Positions 35,835 to 43,478 of a stretch of 64,000 nucleotides of DNA are shown here, piece by piece. The stretch lies in NCBI RefSeq assembly GCF_017165765.1, contig NZ_JAFGZD010000001.1, positions 372,001 to 436,000 of the forward strand. The letters run 5' to 3'. Origin of the DNA: Pseudomonas capsici (GTDB taxonomy: Bacteria > Pseudomonadota > Gammaproteobacteria > Pseudomonadales > Pseudomonadaceae). Every line of letters begins with the position of its first letter. Position 1 is the stretch's first letter. The position numbers were made by a program, and so were the translations under genes. A model generated the notes under the pieces. The model was not told the origin of the DNA. It did not search any database and was given only the letters and a program-made list of their open reading frames with translations.

Positions 35835-36502
35835 GACACTCACCTCGGTTCAATCGTGGTGCCCCAGCAGGCTGGAGCCGATATTTTCTGGTATGCCGCA
35901 AGGCTGTGTGGTGATGTAGCTTAGCCGTGTGGTGGGGGGAAGCGCGTTTTGTCTGATGGTATACCGTAATACTTTATGTGCAAGTATTTTTTTGGTGAGC
36001 AAGAAATCACCGCCAGACTGCCGTTGCGTCGGGCACAGCCAATGGTGCTGGCGGCTGTAGCCGACGATCAGGATTTGTTTCGTGGAGTCACTCGTTCCAG
36101 AAACAGGAAAACAGCGAAAGTGGCAAAGCAACTCCTGATTTAATGAAACGCCGTTCAAGATCCATAACTAAAATCGGAACTAGCAAGGTTTCGTCCTTCA
36201 AGGACGGGGGCATTGAGAATATTTTGTTCATGTTTGTGAACACTATGGAACGAAAGTGAACGGATACCACTTCAACAAAATTAAAGTGTCCGGGCCTTTA
36301 TCGTCATCGTGCCGGTGTCAGAGAGTTCGCGGGTAAAACAGGCTTTGCAAATCCATCGATCTGCTTCATTTGATTAACAGTTGTACGTTGCACGAGACGT
36401 TAGTTGTAAATGAACGGAGCGTCCCGTTAAGGAATATAAATGTCGCATTGTCGCTGTATGAAGTCATAATGACTCGTTTTCGGTGATGATCCAGGAATCG
36501 TA
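35835..36502. other. Long non-coding divergent region between the LLM gene and norR
   Basis: 668 bp with no convincing gene. Structure seen: TGTTCA-N6-TGAACA (36225-36242, perfect), a CGTCCT-TCA-AGGACG hairpin (36192-36206), and on the minus strand a weak sigma-54-like element (GG-N10-GC, within 36182-36197) facing the LLM gene. The right third is AT-rich and should hold the norR promoter. The length suggests regulation by distant binding, but no known NorR box (GT-N7-AC triplet array) was identified with confidence. Confidence 0.45.
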
Positions 36503-38053
36503 ATGCCCAATCTCTTGCTGTCGGCACTGGTGCCTCTGGTGGCCGACCTCACCCGCGAGCTGCCTCAAGAAGAGCGTTACCGACGCCTGCTGCATGCCTT
36601 GCGGCAATGGCTGCCTTGCGATGCCGTGGCCTTGCTCAGGCTTGAGGACGATGTATTGATCCCGCTGGCGGTCGATGGCTTGAGCCCTGACACGCTGGGA
36701 CGCCGGTTCCGGGTACAGGAGCATCCCCGGCTCAGGATTCTGCTGGAAAGCCAGGGGCCGGTGCGTTTCTCCATGGATTGCGACCTGCCTGACCCTTATG
36801 ACGGTCTGGTGGAAGGGCATGGCCAACTGGAGGTCCATGACTGCCTGGGATGCGCGCTGTATTTTCAGGACAAGCCCTGGGGGCTTATCACGCTGGATTC
36901 GCTGGATCCTTCCAGTTTCGGCAGTGTCGACCTGGAGAACCTGCAGGCCTTTGCCAGCCTTGCTGCCGCAACGGTCATGGCCAGTGACCGGATCAGCCAG
37001 TTGGGCCGCAGCTATGAAGAGCAGCGACAACTGGCCGAGGTCTACAAGCGGGCAGCAGGCGGACGCGCCCCCCGTGAGCTGATCGGCCAGAGTGCCGTGC
37101 ACAAGCGTATGCAGCAGGAAATCCAGCTGGTCGGCAACAGCCCGCTGACGGTGCTGGTCACCGGCGAAACCGGGGTCGGCAAGGAGCTGGTTGCCGAGTC
37201 GATCCACCTGCATTCCTCCAGGGCGCACAAGCCCTTGATCAGCCTCAACTGTGCGGCCTTGCCTGAAACCCTGGTGGAGAGCGAGCTGTTCGGGCACGTC
37301 AAGGGTGCGTTCTCCGGCGCGGTCAATGGCCGTAGCGGCAAGTTCGAGCTGGCTGACGGAGGCACGCTTTTTCTGGATGAGGTCGGCGAGTTGCCGCTGC
37401 CTGTGCAGTCAAAATTGCTGCGCGTACTGCAGAGCGGCCAGTTGCAGCGGGTGGGCTCGGATCACGAGCATCATGTGGATGTGCGCATCATCGCAGCCAC
37501 CAACCGGGATCTGGCCGAGGAAGTCCGATCAGGGCGTTTTCGCGCCGATCTCTATCATCGGCTGAGCGTCTATCCCCTGCATGTGCCGCCTCTGCGCGAG
37601 CGGGGGCGCGATGTGTTGCTGCTGGCCGGTTTCTTTCTGGAAGAAAACCGCATGCGCATGGGCTTGCGCAGTCTGCGACTCAACGCCGAGGCCCAGAAGC
37701 TGCTGCTTGCCCATACATGGCCCGGCAATGTGCGTGAACTGGAACACTTGATCAGCCGTGCGGTTCTCAAGGCCTTGTCCTCCCACCCGGACAGGCCGCG
37801 TATCCTGACCATCGAAGCCCATGCCCTGGGGCTCGATGATCAAGTGCCAGCCACACCGATGCTTAATGTGCCGAACGCTGGTCTGGCGATTGCCGCAGGG
37901 CAGGGCCTCAAGGAGGCTGTGGACGCTTATCAGCGCGCATTGATTGTCGACGCTCTGGAGCGGCATCAAGGCAAATGGGCCGAGGTGGCGAGGGAATTAT
38001 CGGTGGACCGGGCTAACTTGAGTCGTCTTGGCAAACGTTTGGGAGTTCGCTGA
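36503..38053 (+). CDS. norR: NorR/FhpR-type nitric-oxide-sensing sigma-54 activator
   Basis: 516 residues: N-terminal GAF domain (about 20-160), AAA+ domain (about 190-430) with Walker A GETGVGK (221-227) and GAFSGA (268-273, serine instead of the usual threosine-type Thr of GAFTGA), and a C-terminal Fis-type helix-turn-helix (about 470-515). The GAF residues that hold the non-haem iron in E. coli NorR (Arg75, Asp96, Asp99, Cys113, Asp131) appear here as Arg76, Asp97, Asp100, Cys114, Asp132, all shifted by one, so NO sensing is very likely intact. The usual target (flavohaemoglobin or NO reductase) is not adjacent. The divergent LLM flavoprotein is the only neighbour it could control here. 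Confidence 0.93.
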   Translation: MPNLLLSALVPLVADLTRELPQEERYRRLLHALRQWLPCDAVALLRLEDDVLIPLAVDGLSPDTLGRRFRVQEHPRLRILLESQGPVRFSMDCDLPDPYDGLVEGHGQLEVHDCLGCALYFQDKPWGLITLDSLDPSSFGSVDLENLQAFASLAAATVMASDRISQLGRSYEEQRQLAEVYKRAAGGRAPRELIGQSAVHKRMQQEIQLVGNSPLTVLVTGETGVGKELVAESIHLHSSRAHKPLISLNCAALPETLVESELFGHVKGAFSGAVNGRSGKFELADGGTLFLDEVGELPLPVQSKLLRVLQSGQLQRVGSDHEHHVDVRIIAATNRDLAEEVRSGRFRADLYHRLSVYPLHVPPLRERGRDVLLLAGFFLEENRMRMGLRSLRLNAEAQKLLLAHTWPGNVRELEHLISRAVLKALSSHPDRPRILTIEAHALGLDDQVPATPMLNVPNAGLAIAAGQGLKEAVDAYQRALIVDALERHQGKWAEVARELSVDRANLSRLGKRLGVR

Positions 38054-38126
38054 ATATTGTCCTGATGTCAGACGATATTGGCTCACTGGTCGCCTGTTAT
38101 TAAAAAAGAATGAATTTTTTGGCGCG

Positions 38127-38160
38127 GTGTTGTGTCATCTCTAGTCCATAGTCACAACAC
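38127..38160. promoter_or_regulatory. Inverted repeat before the small DUF6555-like gene
   Basis: GTGTTGTG (38127-38134) and CACAACAC (38153-38160), perfect 8-bp arms with an 18-nt spacer, end 18 bp before the start codon. It could be an operator or a leader hairpin. Confidence 0.45.
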
Positions 38161-38178
38161 AAGAGGTATAGCCTAATA

Positions 38179-38403
38179 ATGGCACTGCCCAAGCACTACC
38201 GCATCGATTACTTATTAAACGGAACGTTCAAAAGTTTTTATATTCGTGCCGATAATATGGACAACGCCGAGGCCTGGCACTACGCAAGTGTTGACGCCGG
38301 TCTGGCTCGTATTCCCAAATACCGACTGGAGAAAGTACCCCGTGTAACGAAACCACATGCTGAACATTTTGGTATTACCAATGTGGAGTGGGTAAAAGCC
38401 TGA
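38179..38403 (+). CDS. Small Pseudomonas-specific protein (DUF6555-like)
   Basis: 74 residues with the pattern YRIDYLLNGTFKSFYIRADNMDNAEAWHYASVDAGLARIPKYR and HFGITNVEWVKA, which I associate with a small conserved Pseudomonas family of unknown function. There is no signal peptide or membrane helix. AGAGG lies about 12 nt before the ATG. It stands alone between norR and an MFS gene. The coding call is supported by the family-like pattern and the isolated position. Confidence 0.75.
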   Translation: MALPKHYRIDYLLNGTFKSFYIRADNMDNAEAWHYASVDAGLARIPKYRLEKVPRVTKPHAEHFGITNVEWVKA

Positions 38404-38429
38404 TAACCCGCTTAGTTGACGTTAATGCT

Positions 38430-38460
38430 GCATCGGGCCGGTTCCGAACCAGCCTGATGC
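38430..38460. terminator. Imperfect stem-loop after the small gene
   Basis: GCATCGGGCCGGTT pairs with AACCAGCCTGATGC at 12 of 14 positions with a 3-nt loop, 27 bp past the stop. The T-run is poor, so it is a weak terminator at best. Confidence 0.4.
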
Positions 38461-38499
38461 GCTCCTTCCGACTCCTGAATTTCTTGAGTGAAGCCGGTC

Positions 38500-39972
38500 A
38501 TGAAGAGCACTGAGCCATTCCAGCAAGGGCGTGTCTTCGAAACGGATCTGCCTGCGCGACTGGATCGGCTGCCGTGGGGCCGTTTTCATACTCTGCTGGT
38601 CATGGCTCTGGGGATCACCTGGCTGCTTGACGGTCTGGAAGTGACCCTGGCCGGCTCCGTGGCGGGCGCTCTGAAAGACAGCCCGGTTCTCAACCTCTCC
38701 AACAGCGATATCGGCCTGGCAGGTGCGGTGTATATCGCTGGTGCGGTGCTGGGGGCGTTGTTCTTCGGCTGGCTGACCGATCGTCTCGGGCGTCGCAAGC
38801 TGTTTTTCATCACGCTGCTGCTGTATGTGGGGGCCACAGCCGCCACGGCGTTTTCATTCAACCTGTGGAGCTTCCTGCTGTTTCGCTTTTTGACCGGCAT
38901 GGGCATTGGCGGTGAATACACTGCCATCAATTCGACCATTCAGGAGTTCACTCCCGCGCGCTACCGGGGCTGGGTAGACCTGAGTATCAACGGGACGTTC
39001 TGGCTGGGCGCAGCCCTGGGGGCGGGTGGTTCGATTCTGTTGCTGGACCCGCAGTGGCTGGGCGGTGAACTGGGCTGGCGGCTGTGTTTCGGCATCGGTG
39101 CCGTTCTCGGGCTGTTGATCCTGCTGATGCGCCTCTGGTTGCCGGAAAGCCCGCGCTGGCTGCTGATTCATGACCGGCCGGAGGAGGCCAGACACATCGT
39201 CGAGCAGATCGAAGCCGATATGCGTCGTCAGGGGCATGTGTTGTCCGAGCCGCAAGGCCCACCGCTGCGTCTGCAGGCCCGCGATCACACGCCGCTGGGG
39301 GAGATTGCCCGGACCCTGCTGGTGACTTTCCGTCAGCGCTCACTGGTCGGGATGACCCTGTTGACGGCCCAGGCCTTTTTCTACAACGCGATTTTCTTTA
39401 CCTACGCTCTGGTGCTTACCGAGTTCTATGGCGTCCCGTCAGCACAGGTGGGTTGGTATGTGTTGCCCCTGGCGCTGGGTAATTTCTGCGGGCCACTGCT
39501 GCTGGGACGACTGTTCGATGTCATCGGGCGGCGGATCATGATCAGCTTCACCTACGCGATTGCCGGTGTGTTGCTGACCATCAGTGGCTATCTGTTCGCA
39601 CAGGGGCTGCTGGATGTCAGGCAGCAGGCCATTGCCTGGATGGTGATCTTCTTTTTTGCTTCGGCCGCTGCCAGCTCTGCCTATCTGACGGTGTCGGAAA
39701 CCTTCCCGCTGGAAATTCGTGCCCTGGCCATTGCGGTGTTCTATGCCTTTGGCACAGGCCTGGGAGGCATTATCGGCCCGACACTGTTCGGCCAGTTGAT
39801 CGAAACCCGGAACCGCGACAATGTGCTGATCGGTTATCTGATCGGGGCTGGCCTGATGATGATCGCCGCTCTGGTACAGGCCATCTGGGGCGCGGCAGCC
39901 GAGCGCAAATCGCTGGAGGAGGTTGCCCGACCTTTGTCTCAGGTCAGGGAGCGGTCTGATCGATCAGCCTGA
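38500..39972 (+). CDS. MFS transporter, sugar-porter/organic-acid type
   Basis: 490 residues with twelve predicted helices. The MFS signature GWLTDRLGRRKLF lies in the loop after TM2, with RFLTGMGIGGEYTAINSTIQEFTPARYRG near TM4-5 and the second-half copy GRLFDVIGRRIM. Both arms fit the metabolite:H+ symporter group (sugar or aromatic-acid carriers). Substrate unknown. The ATG at 38500 is preferred over a GTG four codons upstream. The gene end overlaps the next, convergent small gene by 29 bp. Confidence 0.9.
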   Translation: MKSTEPFQQGRVFETDLPARLDRLPWGRFHTLLVMALGITWLLDGLEVTLAGSVAGALKDSPVLNLSNSDIGLAGAVYIAGAVLGALFFGWLTDRLGRRKLFFITLLLYVGATAATAFSFNLWSFLLFRFLTGMGIGGEYTAINSTIQEFTPARYRGWVDLSINGTFWLGAALGAGGSILLLDPQWLGGELGWRLCFGIGAVLGLLILLMRLWLPESPRWLLIHDRPEEARHIVEQIEADMRRQGHVLSEPQGPPLRLQARDHTPLGEIARTLLVTFRQRSLVGMTLLTAQAFFYNAIFFTYALVLTEFYGVPSAQVGWYVLPLALGNFCGPLLLGRLFDVIGRRIMISFTYAIAGVLLTISGYLFAQGLLDVRQQAIAWMVIFFFASAAASSAYLTVSETFPLEIRALAIAVFYAFGTGLGGIIGPTLFGQLIETRNRDNVLIGYLIGAGLMMIAALVQAIWGAAAERKSLEEVARPLSQVRERSDRSA

Positions 39973-40162
39973 CGACGCCACGCAAATCCTGGACCGAAGC
40001 CTGCAAGCCTTCGATCTTGGCGCTGACTTCCTGCATTTCGGTCGGGCGGAAGGTGTGCTGCAGGTACATGACATGGCCTGCCAGGTTCCTTGACACCTGC
40101 TCCAGATCGTTCGCTGTCCTTTGCAAATACTCCTGAATGTCTTTCAGTGGTTCGATTTGCAC
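39944..40162 (-). CDS. Small coiled-coil protein of unknown function
   Basis: 72 residues (MQIEPLKDIQEYLQRTANDLEQVSRNLAGHVMYLQHTF and so on), largely helical with a heptad-like pattern. It starts with GTG at 40162 preceded by GGAG with 9-nt spacing. It overlaps the 3' end of the convergent MFS gene. The good ribosome site and the non-random composition support coding. It is the first of several small minus-strand genes here. Function not recognised. Confidence 0.6.
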   Translation of the reverse strand: MQIEPLKDIQEYLQRTANDLEQVSRNLAGHVMYLQHTFRPTEMQEVSAKIEGLQASVQDLRGVVRLIDQTAP

Positions 40163-40274
40163 CAGCGTTTACTCCGGCAGTTGCGTGCCAATGGTTTGAT
40201 TGAGCCCTGTCCTTTGGATTGTGATCTTTATATCGGCAATGATGGCACTGTGCTTGAGTTTATTTTCCGAAAAC

Positions 40275-40469
40275 TTACGGCTCGTCGGATTCCGAATACG
40301 AATCCAGCAATTGAGCCAGTGCACGGGTGCGCTCCAGGCCGCTGGTGGTAGACATGATCTGCGCGACGGCTTCAATGGCGCCTGCCTTGGCTGCGGCGCG
40401 CTCGGCATCGGTGTTATTGGGCGTGGCGTCCTGCGCGGCTTCAATAATCGATTGCTCAAAGGTGTTCAT
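40275..40469 (-). CDS. Small Ala/Glu-rich protein of unknown function
   Basis: 64 residues, MNTFEQSIIEAAQDATPNNTDAERAAAKAGAIEAVAQIM and an acidic C-terminus (SESDEP). It is soluble, helical and acidic. GAGCGAG precedes the ATG. I do not recognise a family. It may share a transcript with the neighbouring small genes. Confidence 0.55.
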   Translation of the reverse strand: MNTFEQSIIEAAQDATPNNTDAERAAAKAGAIEAVAQIMSTTSGLERTRALAQLLDSYSESDEP

Positions 40470-40539
40470 GGTTCTCGCTCTTTGGGGGCAAATGTCTTTG
40501 ATACCGATAGCGGGCCGTTATTTCAAGTCGCAGTCCGAC

Positions 40540-41013
40540 TCAGTCTCCCTCGTAGGGGAAATCCTGCAGGGTCTGTACCAGCGACACGTCGTCCGGTCCC
40601 TGGAGGTTGTCCAGCACCCAGCATTGGCCCCCCGGATTCCTGGCCAGCAGCAGACGAGTGCTCTGGGTGCTCGCGCCCAGCGGATAAACCATCTCGACCA
40701 CTGCCTGTTTATCGGAGCTGGACACCAGCTTCCACTCGGTCGCCTGGATCACCTCGTTATCCTGGGTTCCGGTCCAAGGATCGGCGCTGATCGCACACTG
40801 ATCGCCAGGCTGCTGGCAACTCCAGTCCTTCTTCAGCAAGGCCAGCAGGTTCTTGGACAGATACTCCGGTCCACCTTTGCCACTGATATAGAAATCATGG
40901 TGATTGGTGTAGATCCAGCGTGCCGTATCGACCGGAGTACCCGCAGGGCAGGCGGCCTGAACGGCGCTGGAAAATACACAGGCGGCAAGAACGATGGCAA
41001 GAGATCTGGACAT
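40540..41013 (-). CDS. Secreted protein of unknown function (DUF3828-like)
   Basis: 157 residues with a signal peptide (MSRSLAIVLAACVFSSAVQA, cleavage near residue 20). The mature part has a conserved-looking FYISGKGGPEYLSKNLLALLKKDW, SADPWTGTQDN and RLLLARNPGGQCWVLDNLQG, similar to the periplasmic DUF3828 pattern, though I hold this only tentatively. Four cysteines may form two disulfides. The start at 41013 was chosen for the signal peptide; an 18-residue extension is less plausible. Confidence 0.7.
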   Translation of the reverse strand: MSRSLAIVLAACVFSSAVQAACPAGTPVDTARWIYTNHHDFYISGKGGPEYLSKNLLALLKKDWSCQQPGDQCAISADPWTGTQDNEVIQATEWKLVSSSDKQAVVEMVYPLGASTQSTRLLLARNPGGQCWVLDNLQGPDDVSLVQTLQDFPYEGD

Positions 41014-41164
41014 GGAGCGAGACTCGGCAAATGGGTAGTCGATGAAGATGTAACGCTGATGACACACATTTGGAGGCCAAGCGCGGGAAAAAGCAATATT
41101 TTTGGCTGCTCAGAGAGGGCAGAGGGCGGAGCTACCAGGTCAAGCCTTCATATCCTTCCCGGTC

Positions 41165-41190
41165 AAAGGCCCTCAAGCCTGAGGGCCTTT
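41165..41190. terminator. Terminator after the tandem RcnB-like genes
   Basis: An 11-bp perfect stem AAAGGCCCTCA/TGAGGGCCTTT with a 4-nt loop lies 12 bp past the stop of the second RcnB-like gene. It has only a short T-run. Confidence 0.65.
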
Positions 41191-41202
41191 GTTCTGACCG
41201 TT

Positions 41203-41499
41203 TCATCTCGGTGCTTCGACAATCTCCAGAATCTTGCCGGTGCTGATCTGCACATGTACGTATTTATCCTGGATGCGTACCCACTGGCTATTGGTGCCTG
41301 GCGACTTGAGGCCCTTGTCTTTCCAGTCGCTCATGGCGGCCTTGGAACTCTGGAATCGTTGTGGCACCAGTGAGCCGACATCCAGTTCCTGGTAGGTGGT
41401 GCTGGGTGCTTCTACCTGTTGTGCCGCCTGGGCGGGCAGGGTAGTGATGGCGAAGCAGCCCAGCAGTGCCATGCAGGCGATCGATGATTTGCTGTTCAT
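41203..41499 (-). CDS. RcnB-like small periplasmic protein (downstream copy)
   Basis: 98 residues with a signal peptide (MNSKSSIACMALLGCFAITTLPAQA). The mature part has the RcnB-family pattern LDVGSLVPQRFQSSKAAMSDWKDKGLKSP followed by SQWVRIQDKYVHVQISTGKILEIV. It is about 60% identical by eye to the neighbour at 41571, so the two arose by tandem duplication. RcnB of E. coli acts in periplasmic nickel/cobalt homeostasis, but no rcnA or rcnR is near, so a metal role is only a suggestion. Confidence 0.78.
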   Translation of the reverse strand: MNSKSSIACMALLGCFAITTLPAQAAQQVEAPSTTYQELDVGSLVPQRFQSSKAAMSDWKDKGLKSPGTNSQWVRIQDKYVHVQISTGKILEIVEAPR

Positions 41500-41570
41500 G
41501 TCGGGATCCCGATCCGTTGAATGGTGGTTTTATGCACCGGGAGCTTTCACATTGCAAATCATTCGACAGG

Positions 41571-41870
41571 TTACTTCTTCGAGACAGGAACGATATCGAC
41601 GATCTGCCCATTGGTGATCTGCACGCGGACATATTTGTCATTGATCCGCACCCACTGGCTCTCTTTGGCGGGTTCGGCAAGGCCTTTGCTTTTCCAGTCG
41701 GTGATGGCGGCTTCGGTACGCTGGAATTTCTGCGGTGCCCGTGAGCCCAGCTCCAGCTCATGCATGTTGTCTGCGGACTCTTCGACTTTCTGCTCCGCCT
41801 GTACAGGCAGGGTGGTCAAGGAAAAGCAGCCCAGCAGGGTCATGCAGGCGATCAACGATTTGCTGTTCAT
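41571..41870 (-). CDS. RcnB-like small periplasmic protein (upstream copy)
   Basis: 99 residues, signal peptide MNSKSLIACMTLLGCFSLTTLPVQA, then LELGSRAPQKFQRTEAAITDWKSKGLAEP and SQWVRINDKYVRVQITNGQIVDIVPV. Paralogue of the gene at 41203 in the same direction, 71 bp apart, each with its own GGAT/GAGTC leader. Both are probably exported small beta-rich proteins. Confidence 0.78.
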   Translation of the reverse strand: MNSKSLIACMTLLGCFSLTTLPVQAEQKVEESADNMHELELGSRAPQKFQRTEAAITDWKSKGLAEPAKESQWVRINDKYVRVQITNGQIVDIVPVSKK

Positions 41871-41967
41871 GTCAGACTCCCAGTCTATTGATCAATGGCT
41901 TTATGCCGGTTGCATAGACTGGGACCCTGGTCACTGCAAAACATTCGATTGGATATGATGTCCTTGA

Positions 41968-42825
41968 TTATCCAGCCAGTGCAGCGGCAATGCTCACCGA
42001 CACCGGTGTGGTGGCGCGGCCTATCAGAGTACTGAGCTGGTGGCTGTCATCGTAAAGCGCGCCTCTGGATGCGCCGCTGTCGGAGTCGGCCAGCAGATGG
42101 GCAATCGGCTGTGGCAAACCGGCTTTTTCCAGTGCACCTTGATAATCGGCCTGCGGGAGGTTTACGTAAGGCAGGCTTTTCCCGCTCTGCTGCGATACCT
42201 GCGCGGCGAAGTCGGTCAGGGTGTAGGACTCATCGCCCGCCAGTTCGTAGATGCGACCTGCCTGGTTCTCGCTTGAAGTCAGGACCACTGCGGCCGCTTC
42301 TGCATAGTCCTGGCGGGCTGCCGAACTGATGCGGCCATCGCCCGCGCAGCCATAGACCGAACCGAGGCCCAGGGCGGCAGGGATGCCTGCGGTGTAGTTT
42401 TCGTGGTACCAGCCGTTGCGCAGAATAACGCTGGGTACACCGCTGTCGCGCAATGCGCTTTCGGTTTCGATGTGTTCTTGTGCCAGACCCAATACAGACG
42501 TATCGGCATGAAGAACGCTGGTGTAGGCTAGCAATTTGACATCGGCACGTTTGGCGGCGTCGATCACGGCCTGGTGCTGGGGCAGGCGTTGGCCCACTTC
42601 GCTGGACGAAATCAGCAGCACCTTCTGTGCGCCAGTCAGCGCACCGTCGAGGGTAGAAGGCTGCGAGTAGTCCGCATGGCGGATCTGCACGCCCAGCGCG
42701 GCGAGGTCGGCCGCTTTTTCCGGGCTGCGCACGGCTGCGACGATTTGTGAAGACGGAACGCGCTTGAGCAGTTGTTCAATGACGAGGCGGCCAAGCTGGC
42801 CGGTAGCACCTGTGACGACGATCAT
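41968..42825 (-). CDS. qorB: NmrA-like NAD(P)H:quinone oxidoreductase type 2 (QorB/YtfG)
   Basis: 285 residues matching E. coli QorB in length and in long stretches: MIVVTGATGQLGRLVIEQLLKRVPSSQIVA (NADPH-binding GxTGxLG), ISSSEVGQRLPQHQAVIDAAKRADVKLLAYTSVLHADTS, and LRNGWYHENYTAGIPAALGLG. It reduces quinones with NADPH in the cytoplasm. The ATG at 42825 is chosen over one seven codons upstream because AAAGGT precedes it and family members start there. It is divergent from an HxlR regulator, as in E. coli qorB-ytfH. Confidence 0.92.
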   Translation of the reverse strand: MIVVTGATGQLGRLVIEQLLKRVPSSQIVAAVRSPEKAADLAALGVQIRHADYSQPSTLDGALTGAQKVLLISSSEVGQRLPQHQAVIDAAKRADVKLLAYTSVLHADTSVLGLAQEHIETESALRDSGVPSVILRNGWYHENYTAGIPAALGLGSVYGCAGDGRISSAARQDYAEAAAVVLTSSENQAGRIYELAGDESYTLTDFAAQVSQQSGKSLPYVNLPQADYQGALEKAGLPQPIAHLLADSDSGASRGALYDDSHQLSTLIGRATTPVSVSIAAALAG

Positions 42826-42888
42826 GAGTGGGACCTTTATGCTCATTGAATTGAATTGAAGTGAAAGGCCAGCATAATCTTCAAGCTA

Positions 42889-42915
42889 ACCTTTCGTAAG
42901 TACTAACAAAAAGGT
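42889..42915. promoter_or_regulatory. Candidate HxlR operator between qorB and its regulator
   Basis: ACCTTT (42889-42894) and AAAGGT (42910-42915) are arms of a dyad centred within one base of AGTACT (42899-42904). It lies 64-90 bp before qorB and 7-33 bp before the regulator start, so one protein could control both. Confidence 0.55.
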
Positions 42916-42921
42916 AGGTAT

Positions 42922-43344
42922 ATGAGCCATCTCTTGAGTGGGCCCGGATCAAACTCCGAAATATCGAGCACTGCCGCAGGGCGTCAGGGGGAACTCATGG
43001 CCGCCGAGTGTCCATCACGCAGTGTGCTCAGCCATGTGTGCAGCCGCTGGGGGGTACTGGTTCTGGTGGTGCTGCGCGATGGCACGCATCGCTTCAGCGA
43101 GATCCGCCGCAAGATCGGAGGCGTCAGCGAAAAAATGCTCGCTCAGACCCTGCAGAATCTGGAATACGATGGCTTTGTCGATCGCAAGTCACTGCCGGTG
43201 GTGCCGCCTCATGTCGAATATCGCCTTACTCCCATGGGGGAAGAAATAGCCCTGCAGGTCGAGACCATGGCCCGCTGGATAGAAGGCAACATGCCTCGCA
43301 TCATGCAGGCCCGTGAAGTGTCCGGTGAACCGTTGCTGGAGTAG
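42922..43344 (+). CDS. HxlR-family regulator (YtfH/QorR-like)
   Basis: 140 residues with the HxlR winged helix: CPSRSVLSHVCSRWGVLVLVVLRDGTHRFSEIRRKIGGVSEKMLAQTLQNLEYDGFVDRK, ending VEYRLTPMGEEIALQVETMARWIEGNM. Cys30 aligns with the N-terminal cysteine that senses quinones or electrophiles in relatives such as QorR; Cys40 is additional. Divergent from qorB over a 96-bp region with a dyad, so it likely represses qorB until quinone or electrophile stress. AAAGGTAGG precedes the ATG. Confidence 0.9.
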   Translation: MSHLLSGPGSNSEISSTAAGRQGELMAAECPSRSVLSHVCSRWGVLVLVVLRDGTHRFSEIRRKIGGVSEKMLAQTLQNLEYDGFVDRKSLPVVPPHVEYRLTPMGEEIALQVETMARWIEGNMPRIMQAREVSGEPLLE

Positions 43345-43478
43345 TTTTTTCATGGGGCGTCCTGCTTCCTCTCGGCAGACAATCCCCTGCAACCCTCAAC
43401 TTCTTGGTATCGTGCGCGCCGAAATATTTACTTACATATATCGCCCGCGTCGTTTGTCATTACCGAGAAGCTGTAGAA

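Noticed and set aside
35850-36270. Short minus-strand frames in the LLM/norR gap.
   Set aside because: No ribosome sites, AT-rich low-complexity translations and no family signature.
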